DNA of 64,000 nucleotides, from assembly GCA_033065855.1 (NCBI GenBank), contig JAVXUO010000092.1:124001-188000 (forward strand), given 5' to 3'. Every line of letters begins with the position of its first letter. Position 1 is the stretch's first letter. Under the pieces are notes generated by a model that was not told the DNA's origin, ran no database searches, and was given only the letters and a program-made list of their open reading frames with translations. The translations under genes and the position numbers were made by a program. This document shows positions 46,530 to 56,878 of the stretch, one piece after another. This stretch comes from Escallonia rubra (lineage: Eukaryota > Streptophyta > Magnoliopsida > Escalloniales > Escalloniaceae).

Positions 46530-48410
46530 GGCTAAAGATTGCGTTGTGGAAGAAGGTTCAACAACTACTGGGTGACCCTTGTTGAAGAACGACAACTACA
46601 GCTACTGGAAAAATCGGATGAGAAACTTTCTGAGGCAGGTACACTTGTGTGGTACGTTGTAGAAAATGGTCCTATAATTCCCATGAAGGATGGACCAGAC
46701 GGAACCAAGATTCCCAAATGGATTCTTGAAATGGACGCTCACGAGGCACAACTTTTCTAAATGGATGACAAAGCAAAGAACATTATTAACTGTGGCCTAG
46801 ACATGAATGAGTACAATCGTGTCTCAACATGTGAGACAACCAAAGAAATGTGGAGGCTGCTGAAGGTTACTCACAAAGGTACCAATCAGGTGAAAGAGAC
46901 CAAGATTAACATGTTGGTCCAGCAGTATGAGGCTTTCAAGATGAAGGAGCACGAGTCCATAAATGAGATGTACTCTAGGTTTACATTCATCATAAATGGA
47001 TTGAAGCTTTTGGGTAAAACCTACCTGGAAAAGGAAGTTGTTTGAAAAGTTCTCAGATCTCTCCCAAAGAGATGGGAAGCAAAACTCACAGCCATTCAAG
47101 AAGCCAAAGACTTGAATGTGCTGAAGTTGGAAGAATTGGTGGGTTCCCTAATGACTCATGAAATAACGATGAAGATTCATGACGAAGAAGAAACCACCTC
47201 TAAGAAGAAGAGCTTAGCTCTCAAAGCTGAGACCTTTCATGAACCTGTAGAGAGTAGCGATGATTCTGACCCTGAAATGGCTCTCATCACTCAAAGTTTC
47301 TTACAAGCAAGCGAGATGGGAAGATCAGAAGAAATTAGACAAACCATTCACATCAGAGAAATAATGGTGATTGGAATGTAAGAGAAAACTCTCATGCTTG
47401 TTATGAATGTGGAAGAACTGGGCATATTAAAAAGTATTGCCCACAGCTCAAGAACAAGTCAGCAAGCAACAATGGCAGAGATATCAAGGAAAAGAAATTC
47501 AAACCCAGAAAAGCCTTGCTAACTTGGGATGATTCTGACAAGAGTGATAAAGAAACAAGCGAAGACGAGGAGGTAGCTCAGCTATGTTTCATGGCCAAGG
47601 ATGATCACTCTGACAAGGTAATCTCTGAAAATTTTGATTATAAAAAGCTTGAGTTAGCTTTTCTAGAACTCAGTGAAAACCATGAAAGGTTAAAAGATAA
47701 AAATGCTGATCTTAAAAGGAAGGCTCTTTCTTTGATAAGCATTATTGAAGAGATGGAAGGTGAAAAGGAAGATTTAGACGAAAAAGTTGAGCTTTAAATT
47801 TTTGAAAATGCTTCTTTAAAAAATGATCTGATTTCTAAGAAGTAATATTCTTACTTGTCTACTGAAATCCAATCTCTCAGAGGTATAAAAAACCCTGTAG
47901 AAAATGATTTTTTAAAATCCCAACTGAAATAAGTTTCTACACAAAAGGGAATTTGGAAAAGGCAATTGAGGATTTGAATTTCAGTATTTCAGAATTTACA
48001 CAAGGAAGAGAGAATTTGGATATTCTTCTGGGTAGACAAAGAAGTAAAATAAAAAAAAGTGGATTTGGTTACGATCTTTCAAAGAAGCAAAAGGATTATA
48101 AAATTTCCTTTAACAAAAATTTAGCTTCCTGCTCGCCATTCACACTATGTACAGTGTGTAACAAGAAAAAACACTTAGTTAAGAATTGTCCTCTCAATGC
48201 TGTCAGTAATCAATCATCCTCTTCTATTTCTAAAAATAAAATAAAGCAAGTTTGGGTGCCAAAATCTTGTTTATCTAATCTTTCAGGACCCAAGAAAGTA
48301 TGGGTACCTAAAGGAACGAAACCAGAATCTGTTGTAGGTATGCTTGAAAGCAAAGGTGGATTCCAACAAATGGATCCTCGACAGTGGATGTTAAAAACAT
48401 ATGACATGTG
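46530..48410 (+). pseudogene. SIRE-like gag (fossil)
   Basis: The N-terminal gag (UBN2-type) region (YVVENGPIIPMKDG, ETTKEMWRLLKVTHKGTNQV, YEAFKMKEHESINEMYSRF) is followed by a CCHC knuckle CYECGRTGHIKKYC at 47399-47441. An acidic, coiled-coil-rich stretch (47516-47800) and a second Cys cluster CTVCNKKKHLVKNC near 48150 come next. A long gag with coiled coils is usual in SIRE elements. Broken several times. Confidence 0.75.
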
Positions 48411-49793
48411 ATCGTTCGTTGGTCTCACATATCACCCCAAAAGATGGCGGTCTTGTTACCTTCGAAGACAACTCAAATGGAAAGATCATCGGTAAAGGTA
48501 AAATATGTATTGGTCCAATTTCCATTAATAATGTGTCTTTAGTTGACGGTTTAAAGTTCAATTTTATAAGTATCAGTCAACTAATCGATAGTGGATACAA
48601 AGCTCAGTTTGAAGGTGATCACTGCCTGATTAGTCATGCCTCAGATGGAGGCACCTTGGTTGGTAAGATAGATGGTAACATTTACACTTTATCCTTTGAT
48701 GCATCTGACTTTTCTCGTGAAGTATGTCTTTCTGTTCAACAAAATGATATTTGGCTGTGGCATCATAGATTAGGCCATGTGCATATGGATCTAATCAAGA
48801 AACTTCTCTCGAAAGAGCTTGTTAGAGGCTTACCAAAGTTAAAGTTCGTCAATGATAAGATTTGTGATGCCTGTCAATACGGTAAACAGTTAAAAACATC
48901 ATTTCAAGCCAAAAATGTTGTTTCTACCTCTCGCCCCCTTCAACTTCTTCATTTAGATCTTTTTGGCCCTACAAGAAATGCCAGTCTAGGTGAAAATTTT
49001 TATGCTTTCGTCATTGTCGGCGTCTTTTCAAGATACACCTGGGTTCTTTTTCTAACTCATAAGGATGAAGCGTTTGAAAAATTCTTTAACCTTGGAAAGC
49101 TTTCTACGAAATGAGAAGGAGTTGAAACTTGTAAAAATCCGAAGCGATCATGGCGGTGAATTTGAAAAAGATTTTATTCCTTTTTGTGATCAAAATGGTA
49201 TTTCTCATGAGTTCTCTGCACCTCGAACTCCCCAACAAAATGGGGTTGTAGAGAGAAAGAATCGAACTCTTCAAGAGATGGCTAGAACCATACTTCATGA
49301 AAACTCTTTTCCAAAATATTTTTGGGCTGAAGCCGTCAGCACTTCCTGTTACGTGTTGAATAGGGTCCTTATCAGACCAATCCTTGACAAAACTCCTTTT
49401 GAACTTTTCTCAAATCGAAAACCAAAAATCGATTATTTCAAGGTTTTCGGTTGCAAATGTTTTATTTTGAACAATCGTGAGAACTTGGGTAAGTTTGATG
49501 CAAAATCTGATGAGGAGATATTTCTTGGTTATTCATTAAAAAGTAGAGCATATAGAATTTATAATCGTAGGACTCTTACAGTTGAAGAATCTATGCATGT
49601 TGTATTTGAAGAATCTAACTTCGAAAATCCAAGTAAGCATACAGGTGATGACAGTGAAGAACTCTCCCTGGACTTAAACAACAATCTAATGTTTCTTCAA
49701 ATGAGGGGGAGTGTTCAACATCATCTCACAGAGACACTACCGAGGCTCAGCCTCTTCCCAAAAGCTGGAGATATTCTTCCAGTCATCCATTAG
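48401..49793 (+). pseudogene. SIRE-like protease end and integrase (fossil)
   Basis: The GAG-pre-integrase block (WLWHHRLGHVHMDLIKKL near 48750, then CDAC-x-YGKQ) gives the HHCC zinc site. The catalytic core follows (HLDLFGPT, RSDHGGEFE, APRTPQQNGVVERKNRTLQEMART at about 49217-49290). The C-terminal block FGCKCFILNNRENLGKFDAK is at about 49445-49505. Confidence 0.8.
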
Positions 49794-49822
49794 AGCAAGT
49801 CATTGGCAATGTAGAGCGTGGA

Positions 49823-50833
49823 GTGACTACATGGTCTACGATAAATCTTTTCTGTGCTGATTTTGCTTTTCTTTCTCAAATAGAGCCGAAAAACATTTCA
49901 GAGGCTCTAAAAGATGCTGAGTGGATCCTTGCCATGCAAGATGAATTGAATCAATTTGAGAGAAGCGATGTTTGGTCACTAGTCCCGCCTCCTGTTCAAC
50001 AAAAGGTCATTGGCACCAAGTAAGTTTTTCGAAACAAACTTGATGAAGATGGTTATATTGTCGGTAACAAGGCTAGACTAGTTGCCCAAGGATACAATTA
50101 AGTCGAAAGGGTTGATTTTGATGAAACCTTTGCCTTAGTTGCTCGACTTGAAATCCGGATACTTTTGGCATTTTCATGTCACATGAATTTCAAACTTTTT
50201 CTAATGGACGTGAAAAGTACATTCTTGAATGGGGTTATTCAGGAGGAAGTTTTTGTTAAACAACCTCCTGGTTTTGAAAATGTAAAATATCCCGATCATG
50301 TGTTTAAGCTGGAAAAGGCTTTGTACGGTCTTAAACAAGCTCTTCGAGCTTGGTATGATCATCTTAGCAGATTTCTTATTGACCATGAATTCTCTCATGG
50401 CAAAGTCGATACCACTCTTTTCACAAAATCTCGAAATTCTCATATTCTTATAGTTCAAATTTACGTTGATGATATTATTTTCGGTGCCACTAACAATGAT
50501 CTGTGTCAAGAGTTTGCTGAGAGTATGCGCAGGGAATTCAAGATGAGCATGATGGGAGAATTCACTTTTTTCCTCGGTCTTCAAATCAAACAATCGAAGG
50601 AAGGAATCTTCATAAGTCAGTCTAAGTACACATGGGAGCTTTTGAAAAGGTTTGGCATGGATAATGGTAAACCTAGAGGTACTCCTATTTCTCCTAGTGT
50701 TAATCTTGTCAAGGATGAAAATGGTAAAGATGTTGATAACAAACTTTACCGTGGTATGATTGGTAGTTTACTCTATCTTACCGCTTCTAGACCTGATATA
50801 ATGTTTAGTGTGTGTATATGTGGGCGCTTTTAA
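49823..50833 (+). pseudogene. SIRE-like reverse transcriptase (fossil)
   Basis: ISEALKDAEWILAMQDELNQFERSDVW opens the RT. DVKSTFLNG and EEVFVKQPPGFE, LYGLKQALRAWY, and the catalytic YVDDIIFGATN (about 50462-50495) follow, then FFLGLQIKQSKEGIFISQSKY and GSLLYLTASRPDIMFSVC. Confidence 0.8.
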
Positions 50834-51028
50834 GCTTGTCCAAAAGAATCTCATCTTACTGCTGTTAAACGTATTTTCAAATATCTCTCTAGAACGGTAA
50901 ATTTAGGACTTTGGTATCCGCAAAATTCCTCCCTCGATCTAGTAGGTTTCTTCGATTCCGATTATGCCGGATGTCTTGTCGATTGTAAGAGTACTAGTGG
51001 AACTTGCCAATTTCTTGGTGATGCACTA

Positions 51029-51406
51029 GTGTCCTGGCACAGTAAGAAACAAACATCAGTGACGCTCTCCACAGCAGAGACGCAATATGTTGTGGCTGGG
51101 AGCTGTTGTGCCCAAGTTCTTTGGATGCGTCAAACTTTACGAGATTTTGGTGTTTCCATAGATAATATTCCAATTATGTGCGATAGTAGTAATGCTGTTG
51201 ATATTAGTAAAAATCCTGTTCAACACTCTCGCACTAAACACATCGATATTCGTCACCACTTTCTTCGAGACAATGTTCAGAAAGGTTTAATTGAACTCAA
51301 GAAAGTTGGTTCGGGAGATCAGCTTGCAGATATTTTTACCAAACCTTTAGCTGAATCTAGTTTTTGTTCTCTTCGTCGTCGCCTAGGAATGTGTGATCTT
51401 AGTTAA
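51029..51406 (+). pseudogene. SIRE-like RNase H (fossil)
   Basis: SWHSKKQTSVTLSTAETQYV, the NAVDISKNPVQHSRTKHIDIRHHFLRD block and QLADIFTKPLAES are the standard Ty1 RNase H and pol-end motifs. The frame ends RRRLGMCDLS. Confidence 0.85.
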
Positions 51407-51409
51407 AGG

Positions 51410-51732
51410 GGGTTTTACTTGGAATGAAAACAAAATTTTCATTCGAATAAAAAATATTTTCCTTCGACTTAAAAGTTTTCATTCGACTCAAAAGTCCTTC
51501 ATTAGAATGAAAATGTATTTTCATTCGAATCAAATACTTTTTGTTTTCCTCTTTGTCGCGTGTGCTCATTTCGGTTGAATGAAAGTTGACTTTCATTCGA
51601 ATGAAAAAAATTTCGTCTATAAAAACCCGTAGTCTTTTTCGTTCACTTTTTTACTGTTTACCCTTTTTACTATTCACTGTCTCCTTTCTACCATCTCTCG
51701 TTTTTCTTCTCTCTCTTGAAGACCTGTCAACC
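51410..51732 (+). promoter_or_regulatory. Inter-ORF spacer with LTR-like motifs before the third ORF
   Basis: This spacer carries the same TTCATTCGAATGAA palindrome and ATTTTCATTCGAAT variants found in the 5' LTR, followed by TCTATAAAAACCCG at about 51616. It lies just upstream of the third ORF and could be a promoter for a separate transcript, or part of a 3' regulatory tract. The idea rests on motif sharing only. Confidence 0.4.
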
Positions 51733-52965
51733 ATGGACCCCAATCCTCGTCCTCGAAGTCGATGTTGCCTTGTGATGCATGTCTCAGATAATGAAGATGA
51801 GTCTGACGTGGTGCCACCTCCACCTACTGTCATTCCACCTGCCGCTGCTCCTCCACCACCTGCGGTCGCTCCAACTCAGCCTGAAGTCGTTCCCACACGT
51901 CGCCGCTCTTGCCAGTCATCCACTGTTCCTACTTGCCAGACATCTGTTGATCCTCCATCCTCTTCAGGTACTGCTGCTCCTCCTCCACCACCTGCGGTCG
52001 TTCCAACTCAGCCTGAAGCCGTTCCCACACGTCGCCGCTCTTGCCAGTCATCCACTGTTCCTACTTGCCAGACATCTGTTGATCCTCCATCCTCTTCAGG
52101 TACTGCTGCTCCTCCTCCACCTCCTCCTGCTTCTTCTTCCTCTTCTTCTCCACCAACCTGCCCGCCACTCACCTGTCCTTATCTTACCCCTACCGACATT
52201 TTGTACATTCCCCATTTTTTCGAGTCGCCCAAGTGACGTTGACCTCATGACTCAACTTGGCCTCACCGGTATTTTTAATCGAATGGGCTGTCCATCCATT
52301 CTCTCTCCTCCTTATGTCTTCTACCCTTGTCTTGTTCAAATGTTCTATTCGAATATGACTTTTAACGCTTTAACCTCTACCTATCTGACCACAGATGTTA
52401 ATGGGGTCCACATCCGCTTAGATGCAACCACCTTAGCCCAAATCCTAGGTTTCACCAACCAATCATCCACGATAGTATTTCCCGGAAACACTTGGTGCAC
52501 TAGTAGCACCTTTACCCCCTTTTAACAGACCCAAACCCTTCTTAATGACCCGTCAATCTCTCGACCTGGCAAACCCAGCCTAGGTGACTTCTCTCTCCTT
52601 TACTGTGTCCTCCACCTTGTTTTGTGTTATAACCTTTCGGGCCGTTCTGGCTCATTTTCCACTTTTACCTACCTAGACATTATTCTTCTTACCCATTTCA
52701 TTCGGGGATCACCTCTAAACATTGCAGGTATTATCTTACTCGTGATGGATGCCCGAAAGAATAAATCCTCAACTCATCTTTCTTTTGGTCTTCTTATAAC
52801 TAAGGTTTTTGAGTACTTTCATGTACCTCTTCCTACCGCTGTCTCGGAATGTGTGTCTATTCCTATGGGTATACGGAGGAATATGGCAGGAGTACTTACC
52901 TTGCTCAGTAATTGGTTCTTGAGCTCGATCAACAGTCGCTCCTATCTCTTGACTACCGAAACCTA
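51733..52965 (+). pseudogene. Third, envelope-position ORF of the SIRE-like element (fossil)
   Basis: Coding starts MDPNPRPRSRCC and passes through a Pro/Ser-rich segment with an internal repeat of about 40 residues (51860-51990 and 51985-52110). It continues with a conserved block including GLTGIFNRMGCPS, VNGVHIRLDATTLAQILGF (about 52390-52450) and SLGDFSLLYCVLH-like sequence. The block resembles the 'putative plant transposon protein' domain carried by many plant retrotransposons rather than a proven envelope. No clear membrane anchor was seen. The copy has a few breaks. Confidence 0.55.
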
Positions 52966-53039
52966 AATAACAAACCACAAGGACGTCATTAATTACCGTT
53001 CAAGCACGCCTAAGTATTACGTTTCTCTTGAGTGAGTGA

Positions 53040-53340
53040 AGTTTACCAAACCGCCCCTCGACTTTTGTGGAATTACCTATTTGCCCCCGATGCCCAACGT
53101 ACCATTATCCACCTAGATATAACTTAAAAAAGTCTTTTCAAAACTACTTATGGTTTTTTTTGGGACAAGAACGGTCGTCCCGGGAATTTTTCGCTCAGAA
53201 CCCTAAGTCGTTCTTAAATTTGAGCGCTAATGTTCCCGTTTTCAAAAATATATCAAACGGTGCCGGAATACCACGAAATTTCCTATTATGGTGGTGGGGG
53301 TCTACCCGTCTCTTCCGGTTTGGCGTATGCTGATAAGCCA
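53040..53340 (-). repeat. Ty3 LTR fragment, minus sense
   Basis: The minus strand contains GGGGGCAAATAGGTAATTCC-type phrases comparable to the GGCATTTTGGTAATTTCCC repeats at 35930-36110. It is a short relic between the SIRE-like element and the PMD fragment. Confidence 0.4.
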
Positions 53341-53491
53341 ACGTCCTAGGCCACATCTCATCGGAATCATCTCACGGTCGTGGACGGCATGTGGGTAGCC
53401 TTTTGTAAGACCAAATCTGTGAATGCAAACATTGTATGGAATTAGTAATTAATCACGAATATATTGACACATCAACCAAGAATATAAATAC

Positions 53492-54088
53492 TCATACCTG
53501 TAATAGAGTCAGGCAGGCAGCAATGGACTTGGCACCCTTTCTCGTAGCTTTATGCAGTGCTCGATATAGATGCGCAAGTACAGCTGAACCCCACGAATAT
53601 GAGTATATCTCCCCAAGGTCATCCAAGAACATCATATACTTCGGATGCACCGTATTTTTCGAATGCGTCGGAAGTAATACAGCTCCAATAACGTACATCA
53701 AGAATGCCTTCGTATACGTCACCAAATCATGAGGAGTGTATGCATTAGGTAGCACGCCATACTGCTCTCTCAGTCACTTAAGTTTGATGTCGTTTGATGT
53801 AAGGGCCAGCTAAGCTATCGTTGCAGATGCCCTACTCGAGGTAATGGGTCTGCCGTGACATGGGAGTCCAAGTATAAAGCCGACGTCCTCTAATGTAACA
53901 GTCATTTCACCAAACTGGAAGTGAAATGTGTTCGTCTCACTCCTCCATCGCTCAACTAGAGCGGATATAAGGCACTCGTCGTGCCAAGACCAATGATGAA
54001 GGACGGTGAACAAAACGAAGCTCTGACTATTTAATATTTGTTGTTGTTCCTCATTTAGTACCCACTCTTGGAGGTGACTTGTGTAATA
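53492..54088 (-). pseudogene. Plant mobile domain (MAIN-like) protein fragment
   Basis: The minus strand encodes HHWSWHDECLISALVERWR, FHFQFGEMTVTLEDVGFILGLPCHGRPI (about 53860-54010), then YTKAFLMYVIGAVLLPTHSKNTVHPKYM and YSWGSAVLAHLYRALHKATRKGAKSIAACLTLLQ (53492-53755). These are the N-terminal and middle blocks of the plant mobile domain (PF10536), known both in host MAIN/MAIL proteins, which act in genome silencing and root stem-cell maintenance, and in transposons. A short gap separates the two blocks in different frames, and the N-terminal side is cut at the LTR start at 54089. No introns are evident. A transposon-carried copy is more likely than a host gene. Confidence 0.75.
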
Positions 54089-54323
54089 CCTCGAACCCTA
54101 AAAATACTTTTAACAACTTAAAACTTTTAGCGATGAACTATTACCTAGCATTAGTATATTATTTTGAGCGGCTTATAGCGTCAAATCTTATAGCGGCTTA
54201 TAGCATCTATTAATGGTGTATGAGTTTGAGGATGTAAATACTCTGTATTTAGTATAGGGTTTTGAATGTGATTATGATCGATAACTCAGCCCGGTGATGT
54301 CACCAGGGTTGAGGGTGTCGACA
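54089..54323 (+). repeat. Short Ty3 LTR, apparently hybrid (fossil)
   Basis: It starts TGTAATACCTCGAACCCTAA, like the inverted end at 434, and after about 113 bases passes into the duplicated LTR end (from 54202) that closes GTGTCGACA at 54323 before TGGTATCAGAGC. Such a short LTR implies internal deletion or recombination between two LTR families. Confidence 0.55.
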
Positions 54324-56878
54324 AGTTGGTATCAGAGCCTAGGCAAACGATTCTGAAGACTTCTGAAGTGTCTAGTGGAAGGCCTAAGTTGTCGATGAGA
54401 GGAGTAGAAGAAGAATCTTGATGATTTGGCTGAACTAGGAGGATGGTTAAGATATGTGGGTTGAGGTTGGCTAAGGCATAATTATTCATGACCTTTGTGT
54501 TCCTGCTATTGCTACAGGGAATGGAAGAAAGAGCTGGTTGACCTACTTTTAGAAGAGTGGTTTGATGATGATGAAGTTGTGGTGTCATATCTCGAAAAAG
54601 AGTCACGATGAGAATGTAGACGAGATGGGATTAGGGTTGAAAGAACTGAATCGAGGTCCCGCAGAAATTGAATAAAAGGACCGGGTATAGAAAGATGGTT
54701 GAAGTTGAGCACTTTTATTGTGTAAACCGTAAACGGAGAGATAGGAAGCTGAGGCTGAGAATGAGTAGAATTTTGATGAGATTTTGGAAGAAAAAGTACT
54801 TCCAAGTGATGAGGAAAAATGGACTAATCGACAAGTCAGTTCAGATCCCAAACTATCAGTGTTAATGGAAAGGACACGAAGTAAGTACCGAATTAGATGT
54901 TAATGGAGACGATGAACGCCAGTATGTGGATTGTCCAAAAGATATGGCAAATTGTTTATGACTACCAGCCTCATAAGGTTTTATCCGAGGATATGCAACA
55001 AGGGATTCTAAGTGAGAGTCATTAAAGGTTGAAATTGTTGAAAGAGCGTTATGGCTTCTCCGAGGTTGATGGGGTGTACGGTTAGGGGTGGAGTCCGCTT
55101 TTGAAGTCGGACCTAAAGTTGTTATTGAGAAGGAGAAGGGTGATGGGGAACTACATATTTTTGTAGAAAAGGTTGTTCAGTGATGAAAACCATTAGCTGT
55201 TTGAGCGTGAAGGTTAATGTTATGGTACGTAATTTTAATTATCATGCTACTTCTTCCTCGAAAAGAAGAGAGATTGACCCTCAATAGAAGAGATTATGGT
55301 GAATGTCGAGGACATAAGTGGAAGGAATAAGTAGGGAGTTGTATTAGGTCAAGAAGACCTTAAGAAAGAGCTAGTGAGACTTCTACAAAAATATCGTGGG
55401 AGTTCCAGTGGTATAATCGGTGGCTAATATTATGACAGCCCTAGTAAAAGGAAGAAAATAATGTAGTTCTTAGAACTTTCAGGACGCCCGCCTGAGTCGA
55501 ATCTCACGGGAAGGAAATTGTTTAGTGTAGACAACTACGTGGAATTAAGAGATGGAGAAGGTAGTTGAAGTAACAAGATGGAGGAAAATGTCAAAAAGAT
55601 GATTCTCGCTAGTCATATAAACAAGAGGAGTTTCAGGTTATTGAGAACGGACAAAAATAAGTTAAGGAGAGTAGCTTATTTGGCCTGCGTTGCCCAGAAT
55701 AGGTACAGGTAACATGTTGATGATAAATATTTTTGGCTTAAATTACAGAGTAAGTTGGAGACACGTTTCTCTGCTAAGTGGAAGGATGGAAAGGCAAAGG
55801 ATGTCAGTGAATCTAGTGAGTTAGCCTATTTGCCCTCATCAGGTGATGACAGAAAAATTTGAAAAGGGGAACAAAATGAGGAGAGTTAGAAAATAATCCC
55901 TAAAAGGGGACAGGTAAGGATGTTCTAATGGGGAATTACTACGGGAGTAGTAGGAAAAATCAAGTGATGAAGGCAGAGAATGAAGAGGTCTGGGAAGAAA
56001 GAAGGGAGCGATGATGGAAATGAGGTAGAATCCAGGACCGAAACTAGAGAAGTGGAAAGAACTTTAAGAAGTAAGTATATGATAAACAGTCTAGACAAAG
56101 TTCATGATAAAGAGGAGGAGATAGAAAATGTAGATGGGGTGGATTGGAGGCATGAGGGTACGAACTATCTATTGGTTATCAAAAGCTGAATAAGGTGACA
56201 GTCATGAATAATTACTCATTGCCTGACCTAGAGAATATGTTGATTAGTTGCGAGATGCTAAGCATTTTCTTTCTAAGACTGACTTTAGAACGGGTCATCA
56301 CCAGTTAAGGATAAAGAAGGATGAAGTTGTTAAGATTGTCTTTAGACACAAAGACGGGCATTAGGAATTCTTAGTGATGTCATATGGATTAAGTGATGCC
56401 CATGTGGCATCTATGACTTGGATGAATCAAGTTTTTTTTAGAGCAATTGATTGTTGTGTCGTCGCCTTATTGGTGACCTTATGGACGGTACAAAAGGCAA
56501 AGAAGAACTTACGCAATGGCAAGTTTGACAACTTTTAAGAAAGTTAAGTTATGTCAAACTCAAGAAAGGTGAATTTTGACTTGAAAATCTGGACATATGG
56601 GTGTTGGCAGATCGGAGGTTGGCCGCGTCCATCTACTCCCTTGCGTACTCGACCGTGTGCGCTGGCTGCTGTGCCAGGACTATAAGGAAATAAAGTTGCG
56701 CCCTTACTAACAGCAATTGCTTCTGGTGCAGTGGTAAGCGCTTGATCCTAACAAGTGGTATCAGAGCCTTGTGCTCTGAAATTCTTCTGTGACTTAATCG
56801 TCAAGAGCTAAATATCGTGTTATGGAAGAAGGATCAGCAACCACCAGGCCACCATTGTTGAAAAATGAAAACTACAGC
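54202..56878 (+). repeat. 2.68-kb duplicated chimeric block, copy 2
   Basis: It matches 42028-44704 at a constant offset of 12174 bases. Frames within (for example 55980-56189) are identical to those of copy 1. It holds the Ty3 LTR end and primer-binding site, the Ty3 internal fossil with the RT fragment, a Ty1 LTR end with primer-binding site (56756-56767), and the first gag codons from 56822. It ends abruptly at ACTACAGC. Confidence 0.92.

Larger units (their letters stand above)
45189..53030 (+). mobile_element. Ty1/copia SIRE-like (Maximus) element with a third ORF (fossil)
   Basis: The 5' LTR (about 45189-46477, start uncertain) has a TATA-like TATAAAAAGG near 45890. Next come primer-binding site TGGTATCAGAGC at 46480-46491, gag, protease/integrase, RT, RNase H, and then an extra ORF after pol (51733-52965). 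A large gag and an envelope-position ORF downstream of pol are features of the SIRE lineage. It is inserted next to, or into, a related gag fragment. No 3' LTR was found: the sequence changes to other repeats near 53030. The element is better preserved than its neighbours but broken in roughly ten places. Confidence 0.75.

Noticed and set aside
51779-52525. Leucine-rich 248-codon frame overlapping the third ORF of the SIRE-like element
   Set aside because: Its first part is the out-of-frame reading of the Pro/Ser-rich repeat (CCTCCTCCACC read as Leu/His). Only its last third lies in the frame of the conserved block, which is described under the element.
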